Shown here: one piece after another, positions 7,511 through 16,185 of the stretch
Numbering within the stretch: the first letter of the stretch is position 1
Layout: every line of letters starts with the position of its first letter
Source: an uncultured Muribaculaceae bacterium
GTDB taxonomy: Bacteria; Bacteroidota; Bacteroidia; Bacteroidales; Muribaculaceae
Assembly: GCA_910578035.1 (NCBI GenBank)
Contig: CAJTOB010000016.1
Location: 1-49,147 of the forward strand
Length of the DNA: 49,147 nucleotides
Direction: 5' to 3'
The notes under the pieces: generated by a model
Databases searched by the model: none
Told to the model about the DNA's origin: nothing
What the model saw: only the letters and a program-made list of their open reading frames with translations
Translations under genes and position numbers: made by a program

Positions 7511-10500
7511 TAGATGGCGGAGAGGCTGAGGACAGTCTGGAGTATGTCTACCGCCTGAGTCACTGTGGCTACGCTGGCTATGGCGAAACTGCGTCGACCG
7601 TTGCGCTCGCGTATTTCCACTCTGCCGGGGTTGGCCTGCAGATAGTTGAGCAGGCGGCCGAACATCGGGCTCTGGTAGTAGGCCTTGTTGGAATCTCCGA
7701 CAAAGAATATATACATCGCCCCCTGTTTCATCACTACTTTTTCGATGCCGAGTTTGCGGGCCAGACGCCTGAGGGTCGGCACGCGGAGGAGTTCGCGGGT
7801 CACATCGGGAATGCGGCCGAAGCGGTCTTCCAGACGTGCTTCGAAGGCTTTGAGGTCGGCCGGACGCTCGATGCTGTCGAGTTCCTGGTAAAGGGCTATA
7901 CGCTCGCTTTCCTGGGGTACATATAGAGCCGGCAGAAGCAGCTCCAGATCGCTTTCTATCACGCAGTCGGCCACAAAATCCTCGCCTTCGTTGGCCTCGT
8001 TCGCGCTGGCATCCTTGATGTCGGGGAATTCTTCGGTGCGTAGTTCTGTCACAGCCTCGCGTAGTACTTTCTGGTATGTTTCGTAGCCGAGGTCGGCTAT
8101 GAAGCCGCTCTGTTCGGCGCCGAGAAGGTTGCCCGCTCCGCGTATGTCGAGGTCTTGCATGGCGATATGTATTCCCGAGCCGAGGTCCGAGAAACTTTCG
8201 ATGGCCTGAAGACGGCGGCGCGCATCAGACGACAATGTTTTCTCATAGGGCACCATCAGATAGCAGAATGCCTTGCGCGACGAGCGGCCCACGCGGCCGC
8301 GCAACTGGTGCAGTTCGCTCAGACCGAAGTTCTGGGCGTTGTTGATTATGATTGTATTGACATTTGGCATATCTATGCCGCTTTCGATGATGGTTGTGGC
8401 CAGGAGAATGTCGTAGTCGTGGGCTGTGAAATCGTTTATGGCCTTCTCGAGCTTTTCGGGCGACATCTGGCCGTGAGCCACAATGGTGCGGGCGTCGGGC
8501 ACGAGGCGTTTTATCATTGCCTCGAGGTCGTAGAGGCCTTCGATGCGGTGGTTCACGAAGAAAACCTGGCCGCCGCGGGCGAGTTCGAAGTTGATGGCTT
8601 CGGCCACGGTCTCGTCGCTTAGCACATCGACAGAAGTGATGATAGGATAGCGGTTTGGCGGCGGAGTGGCGATAGTAGAGAGGTCGCGGGCTCCCATGAG
8701 TGAGAACTGTAGCGTGCGCGGTATCGGAGTCGCACTCATGGTGAGGGTGTCGATATTGACCTTCATCTGTTTTAGTTTCTCCTTAACGGCAACACCGAAT
8801 TTCTGCTCCTCGTCGATTACAAGCAGGCCGAGGTCTTTGAACTTCACACCTTTGCCTATGAGTTTGTGTGTGCCGATGACTATGTCGATTTTTCCGGCCT
8901 CAAGGTCGGCGAGAATCGCTTTTACATCTTTTGCCGAGCGTGCGCGCGAAAGATATTCCACGCGCACGGGAAATTCGGCCAGACGGTTCTTGAATGTGTG
9001 GTAGTGCTGATAGGCCAGCACGGTGGTAGGCACGAGCACAGCTACCTGTTTGCCGTCGGTTGCGGCCTTGAAAGCGGCGCGGATGGCAATTTCGGTCTTT
9101 CCGAAGCCAACGTCGCCGCAGATGAGGCGGTCCATCGGGCGTTCGCTCTCCATGTCGGCTTTCACGGCCTGAGTTGCCGTCAGCTGGTCGGGGGTGTCTT
9201 CGTATATGAATGATGCCTCGAGTTCGTTCTGCATATATGTGTCGGGCGAGAATGCGAAGCCCTTCTGGTCGCGGCGTTCGGCATATAGCTTTATGAGGTC
9301 GCGGGCTATGTCTTTGAGCTTACTTTTGGTCTTGTTCTTCATCTTCTCCCACTGCCCGGAACCAATACGGTTTATTTTGGGCGGAACGCCCTCCTTGCCG
9401 CGGTATTTGGCGAGTTTATGGAGCGAGTGGATAGATACGAAGAGAATGTCGTTGTTCTGATATACGAGTTTGATGACCTCCTGCATTCGGCCGTTGATAT
9501 TGGTGCGCAGAAGACCGGCGAATTTGCCGACACCGTGGTCTATATGGACAATATAGTCGCCCGGTTCGATGGCTCCGAGTTCTTTGAGCGATAGGGCGAG
9601 TTTGCCGGAGCGGGCGCGCTCGCTCTTGAGGGTATATTTATGGAAGCGGTCGAAAATCTGATGGTCGGTGAATACGCATATTTTCGAGTGGTGGTCTACG
9701 AATCCTTCGTGGAGAGTGCCGTCTATGCTCTCGAAGTCGATTTTGTCGCCTCTGTCGGCAAAGATGGCCTTGAGACGGTCGAACTGTCGCGGATTGTCCG
9801 ATAGTATGCACAGGCGGTAGCCCTCGCCGAGAAAACGGGTGAAGGAGTCGCTTATCAGGTCGAAGTTTTTGTGATATATCCCCTGTGGAGAGCAGTCGAA
9901 GTCGAGCGTTGCCGCAGTTCCGTTATCGGGTTTTGTCGCGGCGGCCGTAAATTCGAGGCGGCGGAAAGAGAGTAGTTTGTCGGTAAATTTGTCGGCATCC
10001 ACGAGGCTTGCGGGAGCATCAGTCTCGCCCTCTTCGGTAAGGAGAGTGAACGCCGAGATTTCGGTAGAGGCTACGGCGCGTACACGTTCGAGGGTGTAGT
10101 GCTCGTTGCGCATAGCCACAAGGGTCTTGGGCGATACAAAATGGAGTATCGAGAGCATGCCTTCGCCGCCGCTTACGTCAGCAGTAATTGCCACACTGTC
10201 GAGCTTCTTCTCCGACAGCTGCGTCTCAATGTTGAAGGAACGGATTGAATCGATTTCGTCGCCGAAGAAGTCGAGGCGTACCGGCAGTTCCTCGCTGTAG
10301 CCGAAAATATCGAATATAGAGCCGCGAACGGCAAACTGGCCTGGCTCAAAAACATAATCGACTTCCTTGAAGCCTTTTTCCCTCAGCCATTTCTGCAGCT
10401 CTCTCATGTCTACAGTTCTGTCCTTGGCAAGGTGTATAGTCGCCGTGTCGAGGTCTTCGCGCGAAGCCACACCTTCGGCCATGGCTTCGGGGTATGTTAC

Positions 10501-10857
10501 GAGAAAACGGAGGGTGCCGGCTTTCACGCGGTTGAGCGCTTCGGTGCGCAGAATGCGGTTGGGGGCGTCGGCCTGTCCGTATTTTATGTCGCGCTTGAAG
10601 CCCGACGGCAGCATTGCGACGGCTTCTTCACCGGCGAGGCGGCAGAGGTCGAAGTATAGATAACCTGCATCATCGAGCGAATCGCCCACAACGAGTATAG
10701 GCGCGCCGTCGGCCTGAGCCGGTAGCCCGCAAAGCATTACAGCGGCCGACGAACCGGCCGCTCCTACTATCTGCGAATGTTTCTTAGAGGCCAGATTGGC
10801 CAAGGCTTTGCGCCGCGCGCTGTCGAGGAGAGCGGCGCTGATGTCGTTGAGTGTCAT
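7510..10857 (-). CDS. mfd: transcription-repair coupling factor Mfd
   Basis: DNA translocase that removes RNA polymerase stalled at lesions and recruits UvrA. The 1115 residues show the usual order: UvrB-like degenerate N-terminal modules; a CarD-like RNAP-interacting domain at ~430-495 (IEPGDYIVHIDHGVGKFAGL); a RecG-like superfamily 2 motor with Walker A GDVGFGKT (581-588) and DEEQ box (682-685); the TRG-type ARGGQVFFVNHRIE region; and a C-terminal UvrA-binding domain. Length is normal. The TAA stop (7510-7512) shares a base with the terminal repeat of the MITE-like element, so the element may have set the present C-terminus (LSLSAI). The gene lies 73 bases downstream of the hydrolase gene on the same strand. 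Confidence 0.96.
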   Translation of the reverse strand: MTLNDISAALLDSARRKALANLASKKHSQIVGAAGSSAAVMLCGLPAQADGAPILVVGDSLDDAGYLYFDLCRLAGEEAVAMLPSGFKRDIKYGQADAPNRILRTEALNRVKAGTLRFLVTYPEAMAEGVASREDLDTATIHLAKDRTVDMRELQKWLREKGFKEVDYVFEPGQFAVRGSIFDIFGYSEELPVRLDFFGDEIDSIRSFNIETQLSEKKLDSVAITADVSGGEGMLSILHFVSPKTLVAMRNEHYTLERVRAVASTEISAFTLLTEEGETDAPASLVDADKFTDKLLSFRRLEFTAAATKPDNGTAATLDFDCSPQGIYHKNFDLISDSFTRFLGEGYRLCILSDNPRQFDRLKAIFADRGDKIDFESIDGTLHEGFVDHHSKICVFTDHQIFDRFHKYTLKSERARSGKLALSLKELGAIEPGDYIVHIDHGVGKFAGLLRTNINGRMQEVIKLVYQNNDILFVSIHSLHKLAKYRGKEGVPPKINRIGSGQWEKMKNKTKSKLKDIARDLIKLYAERRDQKGFAFSPDTYMQNELEASFIYEDTPDQLTATQAVKADMESERPMDRLICGDVGFGKTEIAIRAAFKAATDGKQVAVLVPTTVLAYQHYHTFKNRLAEFPVRVEYLSRARSAKDVKAILADLEAGKIDIVIGTHKLIGKGVKFKDLGLLVIDEEQKFGVAVKEKLKQMKVNIDTLTMSATPIPRTLQFSLMGARDLSTIATPPPNRYPIITSVDVLSDETVAEAINFELARGGQVFFVNHRIEGLYDLEAMIKRLVPDARTIVAHGQMSPEKLEKAINDFTAHDYDILLATTIIESGIDMPNVNTIIINNAQNFGLSELHQLRGRVGRSSRKAFCYLMVPYEKTLSSDARRRLQAIESFSDLGSGIHIAMQDLDIRGAGNLLGAEQSGFIADLGYETYQKVLREAVTELRTEEFPDIKDASANEANEGEDFVADCVIESDLELLLPALYVPQESERIALYQELDSIERPADLKAFEARLEDRFGRIPDVTRELLRVPTLRRLARKLGIEKVVMKQGAMYIFFVGDSNKAYYQSPMFGRLLNYLQANPGRVEIRERNGRRSFAIASVATVTQAVDILQTVLSLSAI

Positions 10858-10865
10858 AAGCGCCG

Positions 10866-10873
10866 CAAAATTA
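10866..10873 (-). promoter_or_regulatory. possible -7 box of mfd
   Basis: TAATTTTG on the minus strand matches TAnnTTTG and ends 8 bases before the mfd ATG, which would give an almost leaderless mRNA. No TTTG is found at the proper distance upstream, so this is weak. Confidence 0.35.
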
Positions 10874-10930
10874 CTAATAATAGGGTAAAGACGGGGTTTA
10901 AAGAGTCTAAAAAAGTTTATAAACCCTGCA

Positions 10931-12136
10931 TCAACGGAGATTCAGCTCCTGGACGGCAGATTTGTATGTGTCGTCGCCGTCGGCTTCGAGGCAGAGGGTT
11001 ATGCCGCTCCATAGTCGGCGCGGGTCTTTGCCGAAGTAGTCGGGGTTGTAGCGGAAGGTGTATTCGCCCGTCTGGATTACCGGGCCGGATAAGATGACTA
11101 CACGTGGACGCACAGCGGCATGGTCCTGTGAAATCTCGCAGCGAGTGGAATCGGTAAAGACGGGTTCGACCGTAAACTCGTCGCCGGGGCGCGGTGCGTT
11201 GAGCTTGATGTGGCTGTCGGGGTTGTATACGAGCATTTCGCCGTTGATTTTAGCCGATAGATACTGCATTTTTTTGCCGTACGACTGGCGGTAGCGTGCT
11301 CGGGTGAGTTCTACCATTTCATCGTCCTGATACCAGAACATATCGTGCGGGTCGGCACTTTCAGTGCCGTCTTCGAGCCATCGCGACAGATATGCGCCGC
11401 CTTCGGGGCGCGGGTCGGCCAGTGCTTTTGCGATGAAGCGTGCAATGTAGTCCTGAGTCTCGGGCGATAGGTCGAAATGACCTTTGCCGGCATCGCAGAG
11501 GAAAGATATGCGGCTGTCGGGGTACATCATGCGGAAGGCGAGGGCTGGGCGGACGCGTGCCTCCCACCATTCATATTCACCCTCTATCATCAGGCCCGGA
11601 ATGCGGTCTATGTTGCGTGTTCGGCCCCACTCGAGGTTTTCGCGTCCATAACCGCACAGATTAGTGCGCGGGGCATCGCCGTGATATGATATTATGCAGA
11701 GAGTGCGGTCATTGTTCCAGGCGGCGAAATTCCAGGGGAAAGTGGCCTGAGCCGAGTGTCCGAAGGGAATCACCGGTGCTGTGGCAATTTCGGGGTGCTC
11801 GGTTCCGATGGCGAAATCTGTCATTATACTGTCGAAGCGCTCTTGGCAGCCCTTGGTGATATCCCAGTTCTGTGAGCCGTTTTGAACGAACGCCATGGCA
11901 ACACCGAGGCTATCCATCTTATGGCAGAATTCCTCGCTGCGGAAGAGTACCTCTTCGGTCATGTTCTGATGACAGTATAGCACAGCTTTAACCTCGGCAG
12001 CTCCGCGAGGCAGACGCAGACAAGCCTTGTTTCCATCTTCGCCGCGTATATAGTCGAATAGAACATAAGAATTATTGTCGCCGGCATATGCCGATAGCCA
12101 TGTGAAAGAAAGCAGGATTATAGTTAGAAGTCGCAT
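10931..12136 (-). CDS. secreted alpha/beta-hydrolase-like protein
   Basis: A 401-residue protein with a signal peptide (MRLLTIILLSFTWLSAYAG). The likely nucleophile elbow is PFGHSAQ (Ser128), and a candidate catalytic His is His220 in GKGHFDLS. An acidic residue in the NIDRIPGLMIEGEYEWW segment could complete a triad. These fit an alpha/beta-hydrolase fold, perhaps an esterase acting on carbohydrate or peptide esters. The C-terminal ~110 residues look like a separate beta-rich domain (FTVEPVFTDSTRCEIS...). I do not recognise a characterised family and propose no substrate. It lies upstream of mfd on the same strand and diverges from the methyltransferase gene. No promoter could be read for it in 12137-12240. 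Confidence 0.65.
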   Translation of the reverse strand: MRLLTIILLSFTWLSAYAGDNNSYVLFDYIRGEDGNKACLRLPRGAAEVKAVLYCHQNMTEEVLFRSEEFCHKMDSLGVAMAFVQNGSQNWDITKGCQERFDSIMTDFAIGTEHPEIATAPVIPFGHSAQATFPWNFAAWNNDRTLCIISYHGDAPRTNLCGYGRENLEWGRTRNIDRIPGLMIEGEYEWWEARVRPALAFRMMYPDSRISFLCDAGKGHFDLSPETQDYIARFIAKALADPRPEGGAYLSRWLEDGTESADPHDMFWYQDDEMVELTRARYRQSYGKKMQYLSAKINGEMLVYNPDSHIKLNAPRPGDEFTVEPVFTDSTRCEISQDHAAVRPRVVILSGPVIQTGEYTFRYNPDYFGKDPRRLWSGITLCLEADGDDTYKSAVQELNLR

Positions 12137-12242
12137 TATGTATCATATATGGTTTTCGCAGGACTATACGGAAAAATGCTTTTATTCACTCAACCGGGCT
12201 CTTTCTTGGGGCTCATGTAGCGCCATTTACAGAGCTTCGGTT

Positions 12243-12273
12243 TTTGATATGCCAAAATAATGCCGTAAATTTG
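12243..12273 (+). promoter_or_regulatory. promoter of the RlmL-like methyltransferase (decides its start)
   Basis: TTTG (12243-12246), 19 bases, then TAAATTTG (12266-12273). An upstream in-frame ATG at 12244 lies inside this promoter, so translation must begin at 12295. Confidence 0.75.
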
Positions 12274-12294
12274 CAGTCGGAAAATAATGCAGAT

Positions 12295-13731
12295 ATGAAC
12301 GATACTTTCGATATGGTGGCCAAAACCTTCCAGGGCCTGGAAGAAGTGCTGGCCGAAGAGCTCCGCGGTCTCGGGGCGGAAAATGTGATGCCCGGCAAGC
12401 GCATGGTCAGCTTCTCAGGCGACAAAGCAATGCTTTATAAGGCTAATATGTGCTGCCGCACGGCTTTGCGTATTCTTAAACCGATTTATACTTTCCGTGC
12501 CGCCGACCCCGACAGCCTCTATGAAGCCGTGAAGGGTTTCGACTGGAGTTCTCTCATGGACGAATCGAAGACTTTTGCCATCGATACTACCGTGTATAGC
12601 GACGAGTTCCGCAACTCCCAGTTCGTTACCTACCGCGTGAAAGATGCTATTGTCGATTGGTTCCGCGACCATAACGACGACGGCCGCCGTCCGGGTGTGC
12701 GTATCGAAGGTGCCGACATAATGCTCAATGTACATATTTCCGGCCGCGACGTCACCATTTCGCTTGATTCGTCGGGCGAGTCGCTGCACAAGCGCGGCTG
12801 GCGCAAGGCTCAGACAGAAGCTCCTATCAACGAGGTGCTTGCCTCAGGCATGATTCTGATGAGCGGCTGGCGCGGTGAGACACCATTTGTAGACCCCATG
12901 TGCGGCTCAGGTACTTTCGTAATTGAGGCCGCACTTATTGCCGCCGGTATTGCTCCCGGCATATACCGCAAGCATTTCGCTTTCGAGACATGGCCAGACT
13001 TCGATGCCGAACTTCTCGAAAGCATATATAACGACGATTCTGCCGAACGGGAGGTGACAGTGCCTATCGTAGGAGCCGACATACAGCGTCGGGCTATCGA
13101 GATTTCTCTTGAAAATGCCAAGAGCGCAGGCGTAGACCGCTACATCACTTTCGAAAAGAAGCCGATGGAAGACTGGACGGAGGCTCCGCAGCCGGCCGGC
13201 GTGCTCATGACGAACCCGCCTTATGGCAAGCGTATTACTGCCGACGACATGAATGCTCTCTATTCTACTATAGGAACAAAACTGAAACATGTCTTCCAGG
13301 GCTATCACGCCTGGATAATAGGCTATCAGGACGAATATTTCCATGAAATCGGTCTGGCGCCCTCGCAGAAAATAGCCCTCAACAACGGCGGTCTCGACTG
13401 CGAACTACGCGAATATGTGATTTTCGAAGGGACCAAACGCAGTTTCCGTGCCGGAGGCGGTAAAATAAAGGAAGAACGCCGTCCGGCTGAGCGCAAGAGT
13501 GCTCCAAAGAGTAAAAAAGACGGCGACCGCCGCCCGTTCGACCGCAAGCCTCGCCACGATGGCCGCAAGAAGCCTTTCGAGCGCAAACCACGTAGAGACG
13601 AGGATACTCCGCTACAGAAAGAGCGCCGCCCCCTTGACCTCAAGCGTCTTGGCCGCACGCCCTCGATTTCGGCCGACAAGGAAATTGTCGTAAACCGCCC
13701 CGCCTGGCGTGCCCGCAAGAAAAAAGACTAA
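12295..13731 (+). CDS. THUMP-domain rRNA guanine-N2 methyltransferase (RlmL-like)
   Basis: SAM-dependent RNA methyltransferase; the family modifies 23S rRNA guanines. The start at 12295 gives 478 residues. The N-terminal ferredoxin-like/THUMP region spans about 1-165. The Rossmann methyltransferase has motif I DPMCGSGTFVIEAA (~200-213) and catalytic motif IV TNPPYG (~306-311), diagnostic of N2-guanine or N6-adenine methylation. From about residue 382 a ~95-residue Arg/Lys/Pro-rich tail repeats motifs such as RRPFDRKPR and KKPFERKPR; it is probably disordered and RNA-binding. E. coli RlmL has a second methyltransferase (RlmK) that is absent here, as is common in Bacteroidota. A perfect inverted repeat follows the gene. 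Confidence 0.88.
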   Translation: MNDTFDMVAKTFQGLEEVLAEELRGLGAENVMPGKRMVSFSGDKAMLYKANMCCRTALRILKPIYTFRAADPDSLYEAVKGFDWSSLMDESKTFAIDTTVYSDEFRNSQFVTYRVKDAIVDWFRDHNDDGRRPGVRIEGADIMLNVHISGRDVTISLDSSGESLHKRGWRKAQTEAPINEVLASGMILMSGWRGETPFVDPMCGSGTFVIEAALIAAGIAPGIYRKHFAFETWPDFDAELLESIYNDDSAEREVTVPIVGADIQRRAIEISLENAKSAGVDRYITFEKKPMEDWTEAPQPAGVLMTNPPYGKRITADDMNALYSTIGTKLKHVFQGYHAWIIGYQDEYFHEIGLAPSQKIALNNGGLDCELREYVIFEGTKRSFRAGGGKIKEERRPAERKSAPKSKKDGDRRPFDRKPRHDGRKKPFERKPRRDEDTPLQKERRPLDLKRLGRTPSISADKEIVVNRPAWRARKKKD

Positions 13732-13743
13732 ACTTTTTCCTGC

Positions 13744-13868
13744 AATTATGAATTATGGATTATGAATTACTAATTGAACGCTCCTTTGCAGCAGTCGATT
13801 GTAATTCAGGTATTCATGATTCATAATCAAACTTTGAATTCATAATTCATAATCCATAATTCATAATT
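13744..13868. repeat. perfect 26-bp inverted repeat upstream of purD
   Basis: The arm AATTATGAATTATGGATTAT plus GAATTA at 13744-13769 is repeated exactly in inverse at 13843-13868, with shorter copies of the same ATTATGAATT unit between them. It fills the gap between the methyltransferase stop and the purD start, ending 10 bases before the purD ATG. A transcript could form a long AU-rich hairpin. No coding capacity. Confidence 0.8.
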
Positions 13869-13878
13869 TGAATAAACG

Positions 13879-15159
13879 ATGAATGTTCTTTTGCTCGGCA
13901 GCGGCGGCCGTGAATGCGCCCTGGCCTGGAAACTTAGCCAAAGCCCGCTGATGGGCAAATTCTTCATTGCTCCCGGCAATGCTGGCACTTCTGCCTATGG
14001 CACTAATCTCGATATTAAGCCGACAGATTTTCCTGCAGTCGCAAAAGCAGTGGCAGATAATGAGATAGACCTTGTTATTGCCGGTAACGAAGACCCTCTG
14101 GTACTTGGAATCCGCGAATTCCTTGCTACTTATCCTGATCCGAGAGTGTCATCGGTGCTGATGCTTGGCCCGGGCCGTGAAGGTGCGGCTCTCGAGGGCT
14201 CCAAAGACTTTGCAAAGGGTTTCATGGCCCGACACGGTATTCCGACCGCACGCTACTTCACCGTTACGGCCGACAACGTTGAGGACGGAGATAAGTTCCT
14301 CGAAGGTCTCAAGGCGCCATACGTGCTCAAGGCCGACGGGCTTGCAGCCGGCAAAGGCGTGCTGATAGTTCCGACTCTCGAGGAAGCAAAAGCCGACCTG
14401 CGCACCATGCTTGCCGGACAGTTCGGCAAGGCTTCTGCAACGGTTGTGATAGAAGAATTCCTTTCGGGCATAGAATGCTCGGTGTTCGTGCTTACCGACG
14501 GCTCCGGCCGATATATAATTCTTCCGGAGGCAAAGGACTACAAGCGTGTCGGCGAAGGCGATACCGGCCTCAATACCGGCGGTATGGGTGCTGTCAGCCC
14601 CGTGCCTTTCTGTACGCCCGACTTTATGGAGAAAATCCGAACTCGCATTGTCGAGCCGACAGTGCAGGGCCTGAAGAAAGATAATATGGACTACCGCGGA
14701 TTCATCTTCCTCGGCCTTATTGACTGCGACGGCGAACCGTATGTGATTGAATATAACGTGCGCATGGGTGACCCTGAGACCGAAGTTGTAATGCCTCGCA
14801 TCGCTTCCGACCTTCTTCCCGTAGCAGTGGCTGCGGCAAAAGGCAATCTCGACGGCTGTACTCTCGAGGCCGATCCGCGTACTGCTGTCACAGTAATGGC
14901 TGTGTCGGGCGGCTACCCCGGAGACTATGCAAAGGGTCTGCCGATTACCGGAAATCTCACCCCGGAAAAATCTATAGTGTTCCATGCAGGAACCAAGGCC
15001 GCGCCCGAGGTTGTGACTGCCGGTGGTCGTGTCCTTGCCGTGACTTCCTATGGCAGCGATATTCCATCGGCCGTAGCCCAGTCGTATGCCTCGCTTGCCG
15101 ACATTCATTTCGACGGAATGTATTTCCGCCGCGATATTGGCAAGGACTTGCTTAAATAG
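13879..15159 (+). CDS. purD: phosphoribosylamine-glycine ligase (GAR synthetase)
   Basis: Second step of de novo purine synthesis: ATP-dependent joining of glycine to phosphoribosylamine; cytoplasmic. The 426 residues match the usual length. The N-terminus MNVLLLGSGGRECALAWKL is the typical PurD start. The ATP-grasp core includes YVLKADGLAAGKGV (~154-167) and the conserved EAKDYKRVGEGDTGLNTGGMGAVSP region. The metal-binding IEYNVRMGDPETEVV motif lies near residue 290. Spacing to the downstream membrane-protein gene is 39 bases, so co-transcription is possible. Confidence 0.97.
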   Translation: MNVLLLGSGGRECALAWKLSQSPLMGKFFIAPGNAGTSAYGTNLDIKPTDFPAVAKAVADNEIDLVIAGNEDPLVLGIREFLATYPDPRVSSVLMLGPGREGAALEGSKDFAKGFMARHGIPTARYFTVTADNVEDGDKFLEGLKAPYVLKADGLAAGKGVLIVPTLEEAKADLRTMLAGQFGKASATVVIEEFLSGIECSVFVLTDGSGRYIILPEAKDYKRVGEGDTGLNTGGMGAVSPVPFCTPDFMEKIRTRIVEPTVQGLKKDNMDYRGFIFLGLIDCDGEPYVIEYNVRMGDPETEVVMPRIASDLLPVAVAAAKGNLDGCTLEADPRTAVTVMAVSGGYPGDYAKGLPITGNLTPEKSIVFHAGTKAAPEVVTAGGRVLAVTSYGSDIPSAVAQSYASLADIHFDGMYFRRDIGKDLLK

Positions 15160-15198
15160 GCTTTCTTAGACATTGGAGTCTTTAGATTCGGAAAGATA

Positions 15199-16185
15199 AT
15201 GGCATCTAAAGCTGCGATAATCACAAATGTGCTGCATAGCCGTGGCACGGCTGCCGTAATGGCCGTATGGTCGGTCATAGCCTTCTGTATGTGCTATGCG
15301 GCCGGCCGTATGGTGCATATCACCGGCGACAAGGGTGTTGCATTCCCCTCGGCCAACGAGTGGATTGCTCCGGGCTTGCCTGATTTCATGGCTGCGCTTG
15401 CGTCATATGGTATCGCTATTGTCCTGATGATAGCGATTTGCAAGGTTTTCAATGTCTTGCGCTCGATGACATGGCTGCATGTAGCTCTCTTCGGGCTTAT
15501 GCAGGGAGCCACGCCTGATTTATGTGTGCAGTTTTTCACGGGCGACATGCTTTTGATTGTCGTGCAGCTCTGTGTGTTGCTCATGCTCGATACCTACAGG
15601 CATGTGAAAGCCTCCGGGCATGTTTTTCTTATATTTTTCCTGCTTTCGCTGTTTACTACAACCCAGTACAGCTACGTAGTCTATATGCTTGTGTTCCTGC
15701 TGGCATGCATGCAGATGCAGGTGTTCAACGGCCGCACACTCGTAGCAGCGCTCATCGGCATTATCACACCATGGTGGATATTGCTCGGCTTCGGCATCAT
15801 ATCACCCGCAGATATTCATCTGCCTGTGATTACTAGCATTTTCTCGGTCATAGATCTGAATGATACCTTCCTCCTGCTCATATCCGTAGGGTTTACAGCG
15901 TTTCTTATAGTGATGTCGCTGGTGCTGAATGTGTTCCGCACGATTGCATATAATGCTCGCGCCCGAGCTATCAACGGAGTATTCACGGCGCTGTCGCTGG
16001 CGACTCTGGCGGCATGTTGCCTTGATTTCCGTAATATAATATCATATATACCTCTTCTCAACTTTTGCGCTGCATTGCAGGTTTCGCACTATTTCGCTGT
16101 TCACAGAGCCGAAAAAACGTGTATAGCCATTCTCCTGATTATGGGCGCATACATAGCACTTTACATATGTCAAAGAGTGATATAA
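15199..16185 (+). CDS. polytopic inner-membrane protein of unknown function
   Basis: The 328 residues contain about eight or nine hydrophobic helices (for example residues ~18-36, 68-84, 92-108, 116-130, 143-170, 180-200 and 220-245) joined by short loops. Overall it resembles the uncharacterised Bacteroidota membrane proteins, such as those labelled DUF6427, often found near purD or pdxB-type genes; that label is tentative. No catalytic motif is visible. Its end overlaps the pdxB start by 19 bases, implying translational coupling. Confidence 0.6.
   Translation: MASKAAIITNVLHSRGTAAVMAVWSVIAFCMCYAAGRMVHITGDKGVAFPSANEWIAPGLPDFMAALASYGIAIVLMIAICKVFNVLRSMTWLHVALFGLMQGATPDLCVQFFTGDMLLIVVQLCVLLMLDTYRHVKASGHVFLIFFLLSLFTTTQYSYVVYMLVFLLACMQMQVFNGRTLVAALIGIITPWWILLGFGIISPADIHLPVITSIFSVIDLNDTFLLLISVGFTAFLIVMSLVLNVFRTIAYNARARAINGVFTALSLATLAACCLDFRNIISYIPLLNFCAALQVSHYFAVHRAEKTCIAILLIMGAYIALYICQRVI

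Noticed and set aside
12244..12294. Earlier ATG for the methyltransferase
   Set aside because: It sits within the -33/-7 promoter, so it cannot be on the mRNA made from that promoter.
16065..16166. Longer pdxB start at 16065
   Set aside because: The added 34 residues read the 3' end of the membrane-protein gene in another frame and have no similarity to PdxB; MSKSDINLIVEANVPF at 16167 is the normal N-terminus.
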